A stretch of 10,833 bases of DNA, taken from an uncultured Prevotella sp. Its GTDB lineage: Bacteria > Bacteroidota > Bacteroidia > Bacteroidales > Bacteroidaceae. The translations under genes were made by a program, and so were the position numbers. A model generated the notes under the pieces. That model had not been told where the DNA came from, did no database searches, and saw only the letters and a program-made list of their open reading frames with translations. Positions 1 to 7,490 of the stretch are shown one piece after another (position 1 is the stretch's first letter; each line of letters opens with the position of its first letter). Where the stretch lies: positions 1-10,833 of the forward strand of contig CAKQFW010000057.1 of assembly GCA_934230965.1 (NCBI GenBank). The letters are read 5' to 3'.

Positions 1-2
1 GT

Positions 3-209
3 GCCCTCGACCGCTACTACGACAAGGTGGGTTATCTCGATCTTAACGCCAGCTACACATGGGGCAAGAATACCAAGTTCACGGTTTATGCCAATGCCAA
101 CAATCTGCTCAACCAGCCCCTGCGCTACTATCAGGGCGAGAAGAACCGCACAATGCAGGTAGAATATTATGGTGTAAGACTCAACGCAGGTGTGAAAATC
201 AACCTGTAA
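3..209 (+). CDS. TonB-dependent outer-membrane receptor, C-terminal fragment
   Basis: Open reading frame entering from the left edge, with 68 residues visible before a TAA stop; the start lies outside the window. The residues look like the last strands of an outer-membrane beta-barrel: alternating polar/aromatic stretches, a 'YLDLNASYTW' strand, the 'NANNLLNQPLRYYQG' element typical of TonB-dependent receptor C-termini, and a final 'VEYYGVRLNAGVKINL' strand. Such receptors import siderophores, glycans or other large ligands across the outer membrane using TonB energy. The ending resembles the receptors that finish in 'NLTNxPLRYYQG...EYYG' more than classical SusC proteins, but the plug domain is not visible, so substrate and subfamily cannot be given. 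The terminal residue is Leu rather than the more usual Phe. A strong terminator follows 22 bp after the stop, so it ends its transcription unit. Confidence 0.85.
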   Translation, partial: ALDRYYDKVGYLDLNASYTWGKNTKFTVYANANNLLNQPLRYYQGEKNRTMQVEYYGVRLNAGVKINL

Positions 210-231
210 GAGATACTATATAATCAACAAG

Positions 232-305
232 AAAAAGCTGATACATACAGCAAGAAGCTATGGCAGCAATGTCATTGTCTCCAGCTGTGTGTATTAGTTT
301 TTTTT
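232..305 (+). terminator. Rho-independent terminator after the TonB receptor gene
   Basis: The arm at 232-251 pairs with 284-303 over 20 consecutive positions if G-U wobbles are allowed (A5GCTGATACATACAGC against GCTGTGTGTATTAGT5). The 3' side runs directly into a T tract at 298-305. The loop is long (252-283). Orientation and position, just after the receptor stop codon, fit a terminator for that gene. Confidence 0.7.
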
Positions 306-325
306 CGTTGTAAAGCATAAATTAT

Positions 326-452
326 CCAAGTAGGACGGTGGCCTCTGTGCCCCGTCCTCCCGACATTAGAAATAGGCAATTAATTGTGAGGTAATCTATT
401 TAGAAGGGCTGGAGGCTGGAGGACGGGGCGCGGAGGCCACCGTCCTACTTGG
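326..452. repeat. REPIN-like pair of inverted GC-rich arms
   Basis: Two 35-bp arms, 326-360 and 418-452, are reverse complements with 2 mismatches and are separated by a 57-bp AT-richer spacer. Each arm also holds its own imperfect palindrome: GGACGG at 333-338 and CCGTCC at 352-357, extended by GGC/GCC with one bulged base, in the left arm, and the mirrored copy in the right arm. Two oppositely oriented short palindromic GC-rich units making a roughly 100-130-bp hairpin is the architecture of REP doublets (REPINs/BIMEs). No target-site duplication is visible (ATTAT on the left, AGGGC on the right) and no transposase gene is present in the window. Whether the arm is repeated elsewhere in the genome is unknown. 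Confidence 0.6.
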
Positions 453-540
453 AGGGCACGTCCGTATAGATAAAAATATTATCCCAAGAGGAGATTGTTT
501 TTAGCATCGACTTTGCCGCATATAGTAGGCTGAAAGGCAG

Positions 541-705
541 CAATTCGCACCAGTACTTGCTACGAATTACTGCAGTACTTTATATGAGATTACTCCAGTA
601 CTTCGCTTGAGATTACTCCAGTACTTCGCTTGAGATTACTCCAGTACTTGGCCGAGATTACTGCAGTACTTGCACGAGATTACTGCAGTACTTGCGGCAA
701 GTACT
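541..705. repeat. Tandem array of 22-23-bp units with CAGTACTT core
   Basis: The core CAGTACTT starts at 551, 573, 596, 619, 642, 664 and 686, a period of 22-23 bp over seven copies. Units 586-608 and 609-631 are identical; the consensus of the last five is GAGATTACTSCAGTACTT followed by 4-5 variable bases. The first unit is degenerate. Copies with G at the S position contain the perfect palindrome TACTGCAGTA. The array closes with an inverted half unit: AGTACTTGC (687-695) is mirrored by GCAAGTACT (697-705). The period is not a multiple of three and no reading frame crosses it, so it is not coding. Confidence 0.8.
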
Positions 706-1072
706 AACCTAGTACGCTTAAAACGGCCGTTTTTCTCCGCTGATACGCTAAAACAAGAAACAGATAATATTGTTGTTTTGTTAACAATTTAATAATATAT
801 AATTGTATTATTATGCTCGCAATGCTTTGCATTGCTTGCGGTTTTTTAAACATTAATGTCCATTAATTATCCATTAATTATCATTAATACGCGCTACGCG
901 CGGTTCTTTATTAATGTTTAATTAATGTTCAATTAATGGACATAACTCCGCGAAGCGCCTGAGCACCTACGGAGCGCAAGAATGTTTAACATAAAACGCG
1001 CGAAGCGCGAAAATAGATTGTTGAATTCACAACAAATATTGTTTGAGGCTACAACAATATGAGGGTATAAAC
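706..1072. other. Gene-free AT-rich stretch dense in palindromes
   Basis: No credible reading frame was seen on either strand. The stretch holds a chain of inverted repeats: GTACTA/TAGTAC (701-715), the 14-bp perfect palindrome AAAACGGCCGTTTT (720-733), AAAACAA/TTGTTTT (750-779), AATAATA/TATTATT (791-812), GCAATGC-TTT-GCATTGC (819-835), a long AT-rich pair 856-888 with 910-943, and GC-rich mini-hairpins CGCGC-TAC-GCGCG (890-902) and CGCGC-GAA-GCGCG (997-1009), with a shorter relative CGC-GAA-GCG at 949-957. Function is not evident. Confidence 0.6.
856..943. repeat. Long imperfect inverted repeat around a GC mini-hairpin
   Basis: Left arm 856-888 and right arm 910-943 are near reverse complements built from repeated ATTAAT words: both share ATGTCCATTAATT at the outer edge and CATTAAT at the inner edge, with a few mismatches and one length difference between. 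The centre is the GC-rich hairpin CGCGC-TAC-GCGCG at 890-902. The whole could fold into a single stem of about 33 bp. Confidence 0.6.
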
Positions 1073-1108
1073 AAAAAAAGTGTGCTTTCCCTCTACAGGA
1101 AAGCACAC
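1073..1108 (-). terminator. Rho-independent terminator of the ilv operon
   Basis: An 11-bp perfect stem (GTGTGCTTTCC at 1080-1090, GGAAAGCACAC at 1098-1108) has a 7-nt loop. Read on the minus strand, it is followed at once by seven T residues (the A tract at 1073-1079). It lies about 100 bp past the ilvC stop, the expected end of the operon. Confidence 0.88.
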
Positions 1109-1206
1109 CTTATAATAAGTGTAACTTAAACGTTTTCAGCTTATGTTCGCGCTTCTTGTGGTATCATTTATCCACAAGCGGCACTAAACACAGTGAAAAT
1201 GTGTTT

Positions 1207-2253
1207 TTACTGTTCGTTCTCAGGACGCAGCTGACGCACAGTTTCGGCAGCACGCCACATTTCTTTGTCGTGCATAGCCTTCAGCTCGGCGTTCAGCTTC
1301 TCGCGGTAATCGGGTTTCGAGTTGCTGTCGATAGAAATCTGAGCCTCGTTGCCCGTCTTTACTGACAGGTACAGCCACTCCATAACGGGCTTGATAGCCT
1401 CGCGGAAACGGGGAGCCCAGTCGAGGGCACCACGCTGAGCGGTGGTCGAGCAGTTGGCGTACATCCAGTCCATACCCTTCTCAGCAAACAGCGGCATAAG
1501 GCTCTGTGTAAGCTCCTCAACCGTTTCGTTGAAAGCCTCAGAGGGCGAGTGTCCGTGCTCGCGCAGCACTTCATACTGAGCCTCAAGCAGGCCCTCGATA
1601 GCGCCCATCAATGAACCACGCTCGCCTGTAAGGTCAGAGGTAGCCTCGCGCTGGAAGGTTGTTTTGAACAGATAGCCAGCGCCAATGCCGATACCAAAGG
1701 CAATGGTTTTCTCTTCGGCCTTGCCCGAATGGTCTTGATAAACGGCATACGAGCAGTTCAGGCCACGGCCCTCAAGGAACATGGTGCGCAGCGATGTGCC
1801 TGAACCCTTAGGTGCTACCATGATAACGTCGATGTCGGCAGGAGGCACTACGCCTGTGCGGTCGTTCCAGTTGATGGCGAAGCCGTGCGAATAATACAGG
1901 GTTTTACCTGGTGTAAGATATTGTTTAATTTTGGGCCATACGGCAATCTGACCAGCGTCAGACAGCAACATACAGATAATGGTGCCTTTCTGTGCTGCCT
2001 CTTCTACAGAGAACAGTGTTTCGCCGGGCACCCATCCATCGGCCACAGCCTTGTCCTAAGTTTTACCGGGACGCTGGCCTACGATGACGTTGAAGCCGTT
2101 GTCGCGGAGGTTACCGGCCTGTCCAGGACCCTGGATACCATAACCTAAAATGGCAATTGTTTCGTTTTTCAGAACATCTTTTGCTTTCTCTAATGAAAAC
2201 TCTTTGCTGGTGACTACTGTTTCAACTACGCCACCGAAATTCATTTCTGCCAT
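1207..2253 (-). pseudogene. ilvC: Ketol-acid reductoisomerase with in-frame amber codon
   Basis: The encoded enzyme would convert acetolactate or acetohydroxybutyrate to the dihydroxy acid with NAD(P)H and Mg2+, in valine, leucine and isoleucine synthesis. From ATG at 2253 the frame spans 349 codons, full length for the Bacteroidetes class I enzyme. Residues 37-50 form the Rossmann loop (GYGIQGPGQ...L); H123 sits in 'YSHGF'; the metal ligands are present as D207 and E211 ('SDLTGERG') and E243 and E247 ('NETVEE'). Codon 66 (2058-2056) is TAG, between 'GQRPGKT' and 'DKAVADGW', where relatives have an aromatic residue. Both sides are in the same frame and otherwise intact, so a single substitution explains it; no other damage is seen. 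Translation could restart at GTG 2046, but that product lacks the nucleotide-binding loop. Last gene of the ilv operon, with its own promoter. The alternative GTG at 2286 only adds an unconserved extension. Sequencing error, recent mutation or readthrough cannot be told apart here. Confidence 0.88.
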
Positions 2254-2342
2254 ATTACTTAAATGTTTTGTGCCCTCCCCTCTCACTTTTAGGTAGGACG
2301 ATTATTATATAAAAATGTGTTATTTTGTTTCTTTTATTGCTG

Positions 2343-2373
2343 CAAAGGTAATAAATTAAAATGAAATGCCAAA
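2343..2373 (-). promoter_or_regulatory. Bacteroidales-type promoter for ilvC
   Basis: Minus strand shows -33 TTTG (2370-2373), exactly 19 bp, then -7 TACCTTTG (2343-2350), matching the Bacteroidales consensus TTTG / TAnnTTTG. The implied start lies near 2335, giving an untranslated leader of about 80 nt before the ATG at 2253. It sits directly beyond the thioesterase stop (2382), so ilvC may be transcribed separately from the rest of the operon. Confidence 0.65.
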
Positions 2374-2381
2374 TTTTTCTT

Positions 2382-3170
2382 TCATTCTTTTACAAATTTA
2401 ACCTTACTTCGGCACACTTCAATTTTATCTTCGCTGCCTGGCTCTTGCTTCATAATGCGCACGCACCACTCATCGTTGGCCGTCTGTTGTCTGTAAAACA
2501 GCAAGTTATCGCCACCGTGCGACTCGGCCACATAGGCTATCTCGAAGCGCTGCACCCTATGTGTGCGGTGCCAATCAACGGGCCATAGGTCGAGCACATG
2601 TTCAATATATTTCACACTGTTTATGTGGCCATTAATGTCGACATCGCTGTATGTGGTGCTTACGGTGCCCACATATTCGGCATCGCCCGTCATCTTTACG
2701 CGCGATATTTTACCTATGGGGCAGGCTTTTTCTGTTTCAACATACTGGTTTATGAGGCCATCGTGCACGGCCAAGATGTCGGCTGGCTGTCGTGTTTCAG
2801 TATCAATCATAGCCCAGATGCTTCGGCCGTATCCATACACGGTGCCATCGGTGCCCACCACAGCATAGTTTCGATCGGTAAAATAGCGCATCACGCCCTC
2901 TACCCACGTTTCAACATTGAAGGGAGTGTAGGCTTTAGGCAATTGTTGCATCTCGATAACCAGGCGCGAGAGCACCCATGTTTTGTGCACGGTGTTAAGA
3001 TAGGTCATGCCATAGCCACGATCGTTTGAGTGGAAGTCGGCAGCGTTAAGCATGTGGTTGCCCAGGTGCCCTATGAACAGTCGGTGCAAGAGGTCGCAAT
3101 GAAAGGGCTCGGCCATAAAGCGGTAAGTGCCCACTTTGGGCAGCAGCTGGGGGTTGTTGCTATCAGTCAT
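2382..3170 (-). CDS. Acyl-ACP thioesterase, FatA/FatB-like
   Basis: Hydrolyses acyl-ACP to free fatty acid in the cytoplasm (family PF01643). The 262 residues fit the double hot-dog fold: the first hot-dog covers roughly 15-145, with 'NDRGYGMTYLNTVHKTWVLSRL' matching the plant segment that ends in 'WVVSRM', and the second roughly 160-262. The catalytic set known from plant FatB is present: D178, N180 and H182 in 'DVDINGH', and E216 in 'YVAES', 34 residues after the His as in the plant enzyme. The ATG at 3170 is 56 bp after the ilvN stop. Its place between ilvN and ilvC recurs in Bacteroidales as I recall, and suggests a link between branched-chain amino acid precursors and fatty-acid chain supply, but the substrate chain cannot be read from sequence. 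Ends in TGA. Confidence 0.88.
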   Translation of the reverse strand: MTDSNNPQLLPKVGTYRFMAEPFHCDLLHRLFIGHLGNHMLNAADFHSNDRGYGMTYLNTVHKTWVLSRLVIEMQQLPKAYTPFNVETWVEGVMRYFTDRNYAVVGTDGTVYGYGRSIWAMIDTETRQPADILAVHDGLINQYVETEKACPIGKISRVKMTGDAEYVGTVSTTYSDVDINGHINSVKYIEHVLDLWPVDWHRTHRVQRFEIAYVAESHGGDNLLFYRQQTANDEWCVRIMKQEPGSEDKIEVCRSKVKFVKE

Positions 3171-3226
3171 TTTTTATGTTTTCTATTTCTTTTCGTGTAA
3201 ATATACAAGGCGTTTTAAGCACATTT

Positions 3227-3775
3227 CTACTCGCCCGCCTCATGTTCTTGGCTATCAAGAAAGTCGGTTACGGCCTCTTCAAAGCTGCGCGTTACGGCAA
3301 TGCGGCCCGACCGACTGTATTGCAGCAAGCACCCGAAGGCGTTTAGCTTATCAAACAGGTCGGTAATGTCTTCGGTAAGACCTGAGAGCAGCACTGTGCT
3401 GTAGGTGGGGTTTACCTCCATCATGCGTCCGTTCGACTTGCGTATGGTGCGCGATATCTCAGGGTTTTCAAGCAGCAAAGGGGTAGATATTTTGTAGAGT
3501 CCCACCTCGTGAAAGAACAGTTCGGCATCGGTATAATAATCGGCCTTCACCACATCAATTTTCTTTTCTATCTGCTTGGTAACCTTCTTTATCTGCTCTT
3601 CATCGCTCCATACGGTGATGGTGTATTTATGAATATCTTTGATGCTGGACGCCGACACGTTCAAACTCTCAATGTTTATCTGTCGGCGCGTAAACACTGC
3701 CGTAATCTGATTTAAGATACCCGCAATGTTTTCTGAGTAAACCAGCAATGTATATAGTTTCTTTTCCTCTGTCAT
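3227..3775 (-). CDS. ilvN: Acetolactate synthase small (regulatory) subunit
   Basis: Regulatory partner of IlvB; it binds branched-chain amino acids, usually valine, and confers feedback control and full activity. The 182-residue protein has an N-terminal ACT domain at about 6-80 ('LYTLLVYSENIAGILNQITAVFTRRQINIESLNVS' region, residues 7-41), then the second ferredoxin-like domain found in this family. Residues 156-163 'SGRIAVTR' near the C-terminus are also typical. ATG at 3775 was chosen because family alignment begins at 'MTEEKKLYTL' and leaves a 19-bp gap after ilvB; upstream start options would overlap the ilvB end. The stop is TAG, which shows that amber is used as a normal stop in this operon and bears on the ilvC amber codon. 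Confidence 0.93.
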   Translation of the reverse strand: MTEEKKLYTLLVYSENIAGILNQITAVFTRRQINIESLNVSASSIKDIHKYTITVWSDEEQIKKVTKQIEKKIDVVKADYYTDAELFFHEVGLYKISTPLLLENPEISRTIRKSNGRMMEVNPTYSTVLLSGLTEDITDLFDKLNAFGCLLQYSRSGRIAVTRSFEEAVTDFLDSQEHEAGE

Positions 3776-3794
3776 GTTCTGTAATGTAGGTGTG

Positions 3795-5504
3795 TTAAAC
3801 ATTAATTTCAAGCAACATCTCGTCGACATTCTTGCCAGGAGGCGTCATGGGCAGCACATTGTCTTCTTCTTTCACCGCTACCTCAAGCACAAAGGGGCCT
3901 TGGGTTGTTAGCATTTGCTGTATGGCGTCGGCCAGCTGCGCACGCTCGGTAGCCACGGCATAAGGAATGTTGTATGCCTTGCAAATGGTGGCATAATGGG
4001 GGTTTAGCATCTTGGTGAACGACTGGCGATGGTTGAAGAACATATCTTGCCACTGGCGCACGTTGCCCAAATAATTGTTGTTCAGCAACACCACCTTTAC
4101 AGGTGCCTGTTGCTCCATAATGGTGCCCAGCTCTTGTATGCTCATCTGAAAACCACCGTCGCCCGTAAACAAACATACGGTGCGGTCAGGTGCGCCAAAG
4201 GTGGCACCCACGGCAGCAGGAAGGCCAAAGCCCATGGTACCCAGGCCACCACTGGTAACAATGCTGCGCTTTTTGTTGAAGCGCGAATAGCGGCAACCAA
4301 ACATTTGGTTTTGCCCTACATCGGTCACCACGATGGCGTTGCCCTCGGTAGCATCGGCTACAGCGTTTACCACCTCGCCCATGAGCAGAGGGCCCTCGGT
4401 GGGATGTATGGCGCGCTGTATCACCTTTTCGTTTTCTTCGGCGTCGTAGGGCTTGAAGCTGTCGCGCCATGCCTGGTGCTCGTTTTTCTTCAGCAATCGG
4501 GTGATGGCTGGCAACGACATCTTACAATCGCCCACCACGGCCACATCGGTCTTCACGTTCTTGTCAATCTCGGCCACATCAATATCAAGGTGTATCACCT
4601 TGGCCTGCTTAGCATAGTGGTCAAGTCGGCCCGTTACGCGGTCGCTGAAGCGCATGCCTATGGCAATGAGCACATCGCACTGGTTCTCCATCACGTTGGG
4701 GGCCAAATTGCCGTGCATGCCCAGCATGCCCACATTGAGGGGGTGACTGCTGGGTAAGGCCGAGAGGCCCAGTAGGGTGCGGCCCGCAGGAATGTCGGCC
4801 CGCTCAAGAAACTCGAGCAACTCGTTCTGTGCGCCACCCAACTCTACGCCTTGACCTATGAGGGCCAAGGGGCGCTCGGCATTATTTATCAGCTCGGCAG
4901 CCTGCTCAACGGCGTGCTGCGAGATGGCGGGGTAAGGTTCGTAACTGCGTATTGACGACACGTGCATGGGCTGCCATTCGGCAGTGTGTATCTGTGCGTT
5001 CTTGGGAAAGTCGAGCACCACGGGGCCCGGACGTCCTGAACGTGCAATGTAGAAGGCACGACTGATGGCCCAAGCCACATCTTCGGGTCGACGTATCTGG
5101 TAGCTCCATTTGCTGATAGGTTGCGAAAGGCCCACGAGGTCGACCTCTTGAAAGGCATCTGTTCCTAAGGCGCCCACGCCCACCTGTCCGGCAATCACCA
5201 CGATGGGGGTAGAGTCCATCATGGCATCAGCCACACCTGTGAGGGTATTGGTTACGCCAGGTCCGCTGGTTACCAGGCAAACGCCCACCTCGCCACTCAC
5301 GCGGGCATAGCCCTCGGCAGCATGTGCGGCGGCCTGTTCGTGGCGCACCAGTATATGGTTAAAGGCTTTCTTTTCGCCTCGTGTATAATCGTAAAGGGCA
5401 TCAAAAACGGGCATGATGGCTCCGCCAGGATAGCCAAAGATGGTGGTTACCCCTTCGGCCTTGAGCGATCGCATCAGCGCTTCGGCTCCTGTTATCTGTT
5501 CCAT
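3795..5504 (-). CDS. ilvB: Acetolactate synthase large (catalytic) subunit
   Basis: Thiamine-diphosphate and FAD enzyme that condenses two pyruvates to acetolactate, or pyruvate with 2-ketobutyrate, the first common step to valine, leucine and isoleucine. The 569 residues show the three-domain layout: an N-terminal PYR domain (about 4-170) with the catalytic glutamate E56 in 'VRHEQAAAHAAEGYAR'; a central FAD-binding domain (about 195-330) with 'MRFSDRVTG' at 284-292; and a C-terminal PP domain with the ThDP/Mg motif GDG at 448-450 through NNN at 475-477. Length is normal. ATG at 5504 is preferred over the TTG two codons upstream. It is followed 19 bp later by ilvN and preceded by ilvD with a 28-bp gap, so these are clearly one operon. 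No damage seen. Confidence 0.96.
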   Translation of the reverse strand: MEQITGAEALMRSLKAEGVTTIFGYPGGAIMPVFDALYDYTRGEKKAFNHILVRHEQAAAHAAEGYARVSGEVGVCLVTSGPGVTNTLTGVADAMMDSTPIVVIAGQVGVGALGTDAFQEVDLVGLSQPISKWSYQIRRPEDVAWAISRAFYIARSGRPGPVVLDFPKNAQIHTAEWQPMHVSSIRSYEPYPAISQHAVEQAAELINNAERPLALIGQGVELGGAQNELLEFLERADIPAGRTLLGLSALPSSHPLNVGMLGMHGNLAPNVMENQCDVLIAIGMRFSDRVTGRLDHYAKQAKVIHLDIDVAEIDKNVKTDVAVVGDCKMSLPAITRLLKKNEHQAWRDSFKPYDAEENEKVIQRAIHPTEGPLLMGEVVNAVADATEGNAIVVTDVGQNQMFGCRYSRFNKKRSIVTSGGLGTMGFGLPAAVGATFGAPDRTVCLFTGDGGFQMSIQELGTIMEQQAPVKVVLLNNNYLGNVRQWQDMFFNHRQSFTKMLNPHYATICKAYNIPYAVATERAQLADAIQQMLTTQGPFVLEVAVKEEDNVLPMTPPGKNVDEMLLEINV

Positions 5505-5532
5505 AATCAATACTTGTTCTAATACGTTTTTT

Positions 5533-7332
5533 TTAAATCATTCTTACACCACCTTTATCGGCCGAGCTCACGCTCTGAGCATAGGCTCGCAATGCCTTCG
5601 ACACCTCGCGTTTTCGGGTAACAGGCTGCTGCGGGCGTGCTGCCAACTCTTCATCAGACAGGCGCACATTGATGCTGCGGTTAGGAATGTCAATCTCTAT
5701 AATGTCGCCATCTTTTATCTTGCCTATGTTGCCACCAGCGGCGGCTTCGGGCGAGATGTGGCCAATGCTCAAGCCACTGGTGCCACCCGAGAAACGACCA
5801 TCGGTAATGAGGGCGCACTCTTTGCCCAAGTGCATGCTCTTTATATATGATGTGGGGTAAAGCATCTCTTGCATGCCAGGGCCTCCCTTGGGGCCTTCGT
5901 GCGTAATAACAACGCAATCGCCACTCACCACCTTGCCCCCTAAGATGCCTTCACAGGCAGCCTCTTGCGAGTCGAACACCTTGGCAGGACCACTAAACTT
6001 CCAGATGGCTGGGTCGACGCCAGCAGTTTTTACCACGCAGCCGTCTTGGGCAATGTTGCCAAAGAGCACTGCCAGGCCACCGTCTTTGGTGTAGGCGTGC
6101 TGCAGGTCGCGTATGCAACCTTCGGCGCGGTCGGTGTCGAGGGTTTCCCACTGCGCGTCTTGGCTACCCATGATGGTAGAGAACTTATGGCCTGGGGCAC
6201 TGTGATAAATGCGGTCGGCCTCGGGGTCGATGGTTTGGGCCGTGATGTCATATTTCTTCATAGCCTCGGCCAGCGTGAGACCATCAACACGGCGGGCATC
6301 GCCATGCAGCAGTTGTCCCTTGTTTAGCTCGTTCAGTATGCCTAAGATGCCACCTGCACGGCCACACTCTTGCACACTATATTTTTGCGTGTTGGGCGCC
6401 AACTTACACAAACAGGGCACATGACGGCTCAGGCGGTCGATATCTTCCATCTTGAAGTCGACACCACCCTCTTGTGCCACGGCCAGCAGGTGTAGCACGG
6501 TGTTTGTGCTTCCGCCCATGGCAATGTCGAGCGTCATGGCATTGAGGAAGGCATCGCGTGTGGCTATGCTACGGGGCAGCACGCTCTCGTCGCCATCTTC
6601 ATAATAGGCCAGCGCGTTTTTCACAATCTGTCGAGCAGCCTGACGGAACAACTCGATACGGTTTTTGTGGGTGGCCAGTATGGTGCCATTGCCTGGCAAT
6701 GAAAGACCGATGGCCTCGGTAAGCGAGTTCATCGAATTGGCGGTAAACATGCCCGAACAGCTGCCACAACCTGGGCAGGCGCAACCTTCAATCTGTGCCA
6801 TGTCGTCATCAGAGACTGAGGGGTCGGCACCTTTTACCATGGCGGTAATGAGGTCGGCATTTTCGCCACGCCAGCGTCCAGCCTCCATAGGGCCGCCCGA
6901 ACAGAACACGGCGGGAATATTTAAACGCATGGCAGCCATCAGCATACCAGGGGTAACCTTGTCGCAATTAGAAATGCAAATCATGGCATCGGCCTTATGC
7001 GCATTGACCATATACTCAACCGAGTCGGCAATAATATCGCGCGAAGGCAACGAATAAAGCATGCCATCGTGACCCATAGCAATGCCATCGTCAATGGCGA
7101 TGGTGTTGAATTCGGCAGCATAGCAGCCCATGCTTTCTATCTCTTTCTTAACAATCTGTCCGATTTCGTGCAAGTGTGTATGTCCTGGTACGAACTGTGT
7201 GAACGAATTGACGACGGCAATAATGGGTTTACCAAACTGTTCGCGTTTCATACCCGTGGCTACCCATAGGGCTCTTGCGCCTGCCATACGACGTCCTTCG
7301 GTGCACACAGCACTTCTCAACTGATGTTTCAT
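5533..7332 (-). CDS. ilvD: Dihydroxy-acid dehydratase
   Basis: Iron-sulfur enzyme that dehydrates 2,3-dihydroxy-isovalerate and -methylvalerate to the keto acids, the step after IlvC. The 599-residue protein begins '[23 protein letters not shown]', the standard family start. '[12 protein letters not shown]' (119-130, C123) and '[20 protein letters not shown]' (183-202, C184, C186, C189, C192) carry the cluster and substrate cysteines. 'SGPAK' at 447-451 and '[10 protein letters not shown]' at 511-520, with the serine thought to act as catalytic base, are intact. It is closest to the E. coli-type [4Fe-4S] branch by the 'SFTQFVPGH' segment. ATG at 7332 follows a purine-rich stretch (minus-strand GAGAGGAA, around 7342-7349), one of the few Shine-Dalgarno-like sites here; the TTG 27 bp upstream is less likely. 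First gene of the ilv operon. Confidence 0.96.
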   Translation of the reverse strand: MKHQLRSAVCTEGRRMAGARALWVATGMKREQFGKPIIAVVNSFTQFVPGHTHLHEIGQIVKKEIESMGCYAAEFNTIAIDDGIAMGHDGMLYSLPSRDIIADSVEYMVNAHKADAMICISNCDKVTPGMLMAAMRLNIPAVFCSGGPMEAGRWRGENADLITAMVKGADPSVSDDDMAQIEGCACPGCGSCSGMFTANSMNSLTEAIGLSLPGNGTILATHKNRIELFRQAARQIVKNALAYYEDGDESVLPRSIATRDAFLNAMTLDIAMGGSTNTVLHLLAVAQEGGVDFKMEDIDRLSRHVPCLCKLAPNTQKYSVQECGRAGGILGILNELNKGQLLHGDARRVDGLTLAEAMKKYDITAQTIDPEADRIYHSAPGHKFSTIMGSQDAQWETLDTDRAEGCIRDLQHAYTKDGGLAVLFGNIAQDGCVVKTAGVDPAIWKFSGPAKVFDSQEAACEGILGGKVVSGDCVVITHEGPKGGPGMQEMLYPTSYIKSMHLGKECALITDGRFSGGTSGLSIGHISPEAAAGGNIGKIKDGDIIEIDIPNRSINVRLSDEELAARPQQPVTRKREVSKALRAYAQSVSSADKGGVRMI

Positions 7333-7422
7333 GTGTCTTTTTCCTCTCTTTTTAGGCAACGTGCTATCAAAATGTAGCCGTTGTCAGTCTTTTGTTATAC
7401 ACAATGTTCTTGATTTGTGGTG

Positions 7423-7453
7423 CAAAGATAACGAGTTTTTATGTAACAGCCAA
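7423..7453 (-). promoter_or_regulatory. Proximal promoter of the ilv operon
   Basis: Minus strand shows -7 TATCTTTG (7423-7430) with -33 TTGG (7450-7453), 19 bp apart; the -33 box differs from TTTG at one base. The implied transcription start near 7415 gives an untranslated leader of about 83 nt to the ilvD ATG. No ATG-initiated leader peptide is seen between them. Confidence 0.6.
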
Positions 7454-7490
7454 CGAATAATGATTAGATTTTGCCAAAAACATACAATCT

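Noticed and set aside
541..705. Possible CRISPR array
   Set aside because: The period is 22-23 bp with only 4-5 variable bases between conserved cores, so there is no room for spacers, and no cas gene is present.
2056..2058. Genome-wide recoding of TAG as a sense codon
   Set aside because: ilvN in the same operon ends with TAG at the normal family length, and no other conserved gene in the window contains an internal TAG, so a general reassignment is unlikely.
2254..2286. GTG start giving an 11-residue extension of IlvC
   Set aside because: The extension (beginning MRGEGTKH) is not conserved; the family start is MAEMNFGG at 2253.
2293..2300. GTAGGACG word in the ilvC leader, shared with the REPIN-like arm at 330-337
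   Set aside because: Only 8 bp are shared, without the surrounding palindrome, which is easily chance in 10 kb.
3171..3226. Promoter upstream of the thioesterase gene
   Set aside because: The best minus-strand match is TATATTTA, which lacks the final G, and no TTTG box is found at 19-21 bp; the short gap fits operon read-through.
4029..4757. Long plus-strand open frame of 242 codons opposite ilvB
   Set aside because: It lies wholly antisense to the conserved ilvB coding sequence and its product looks like a reverse-strand shadow (His/Ala/Leu-rich, no domain).
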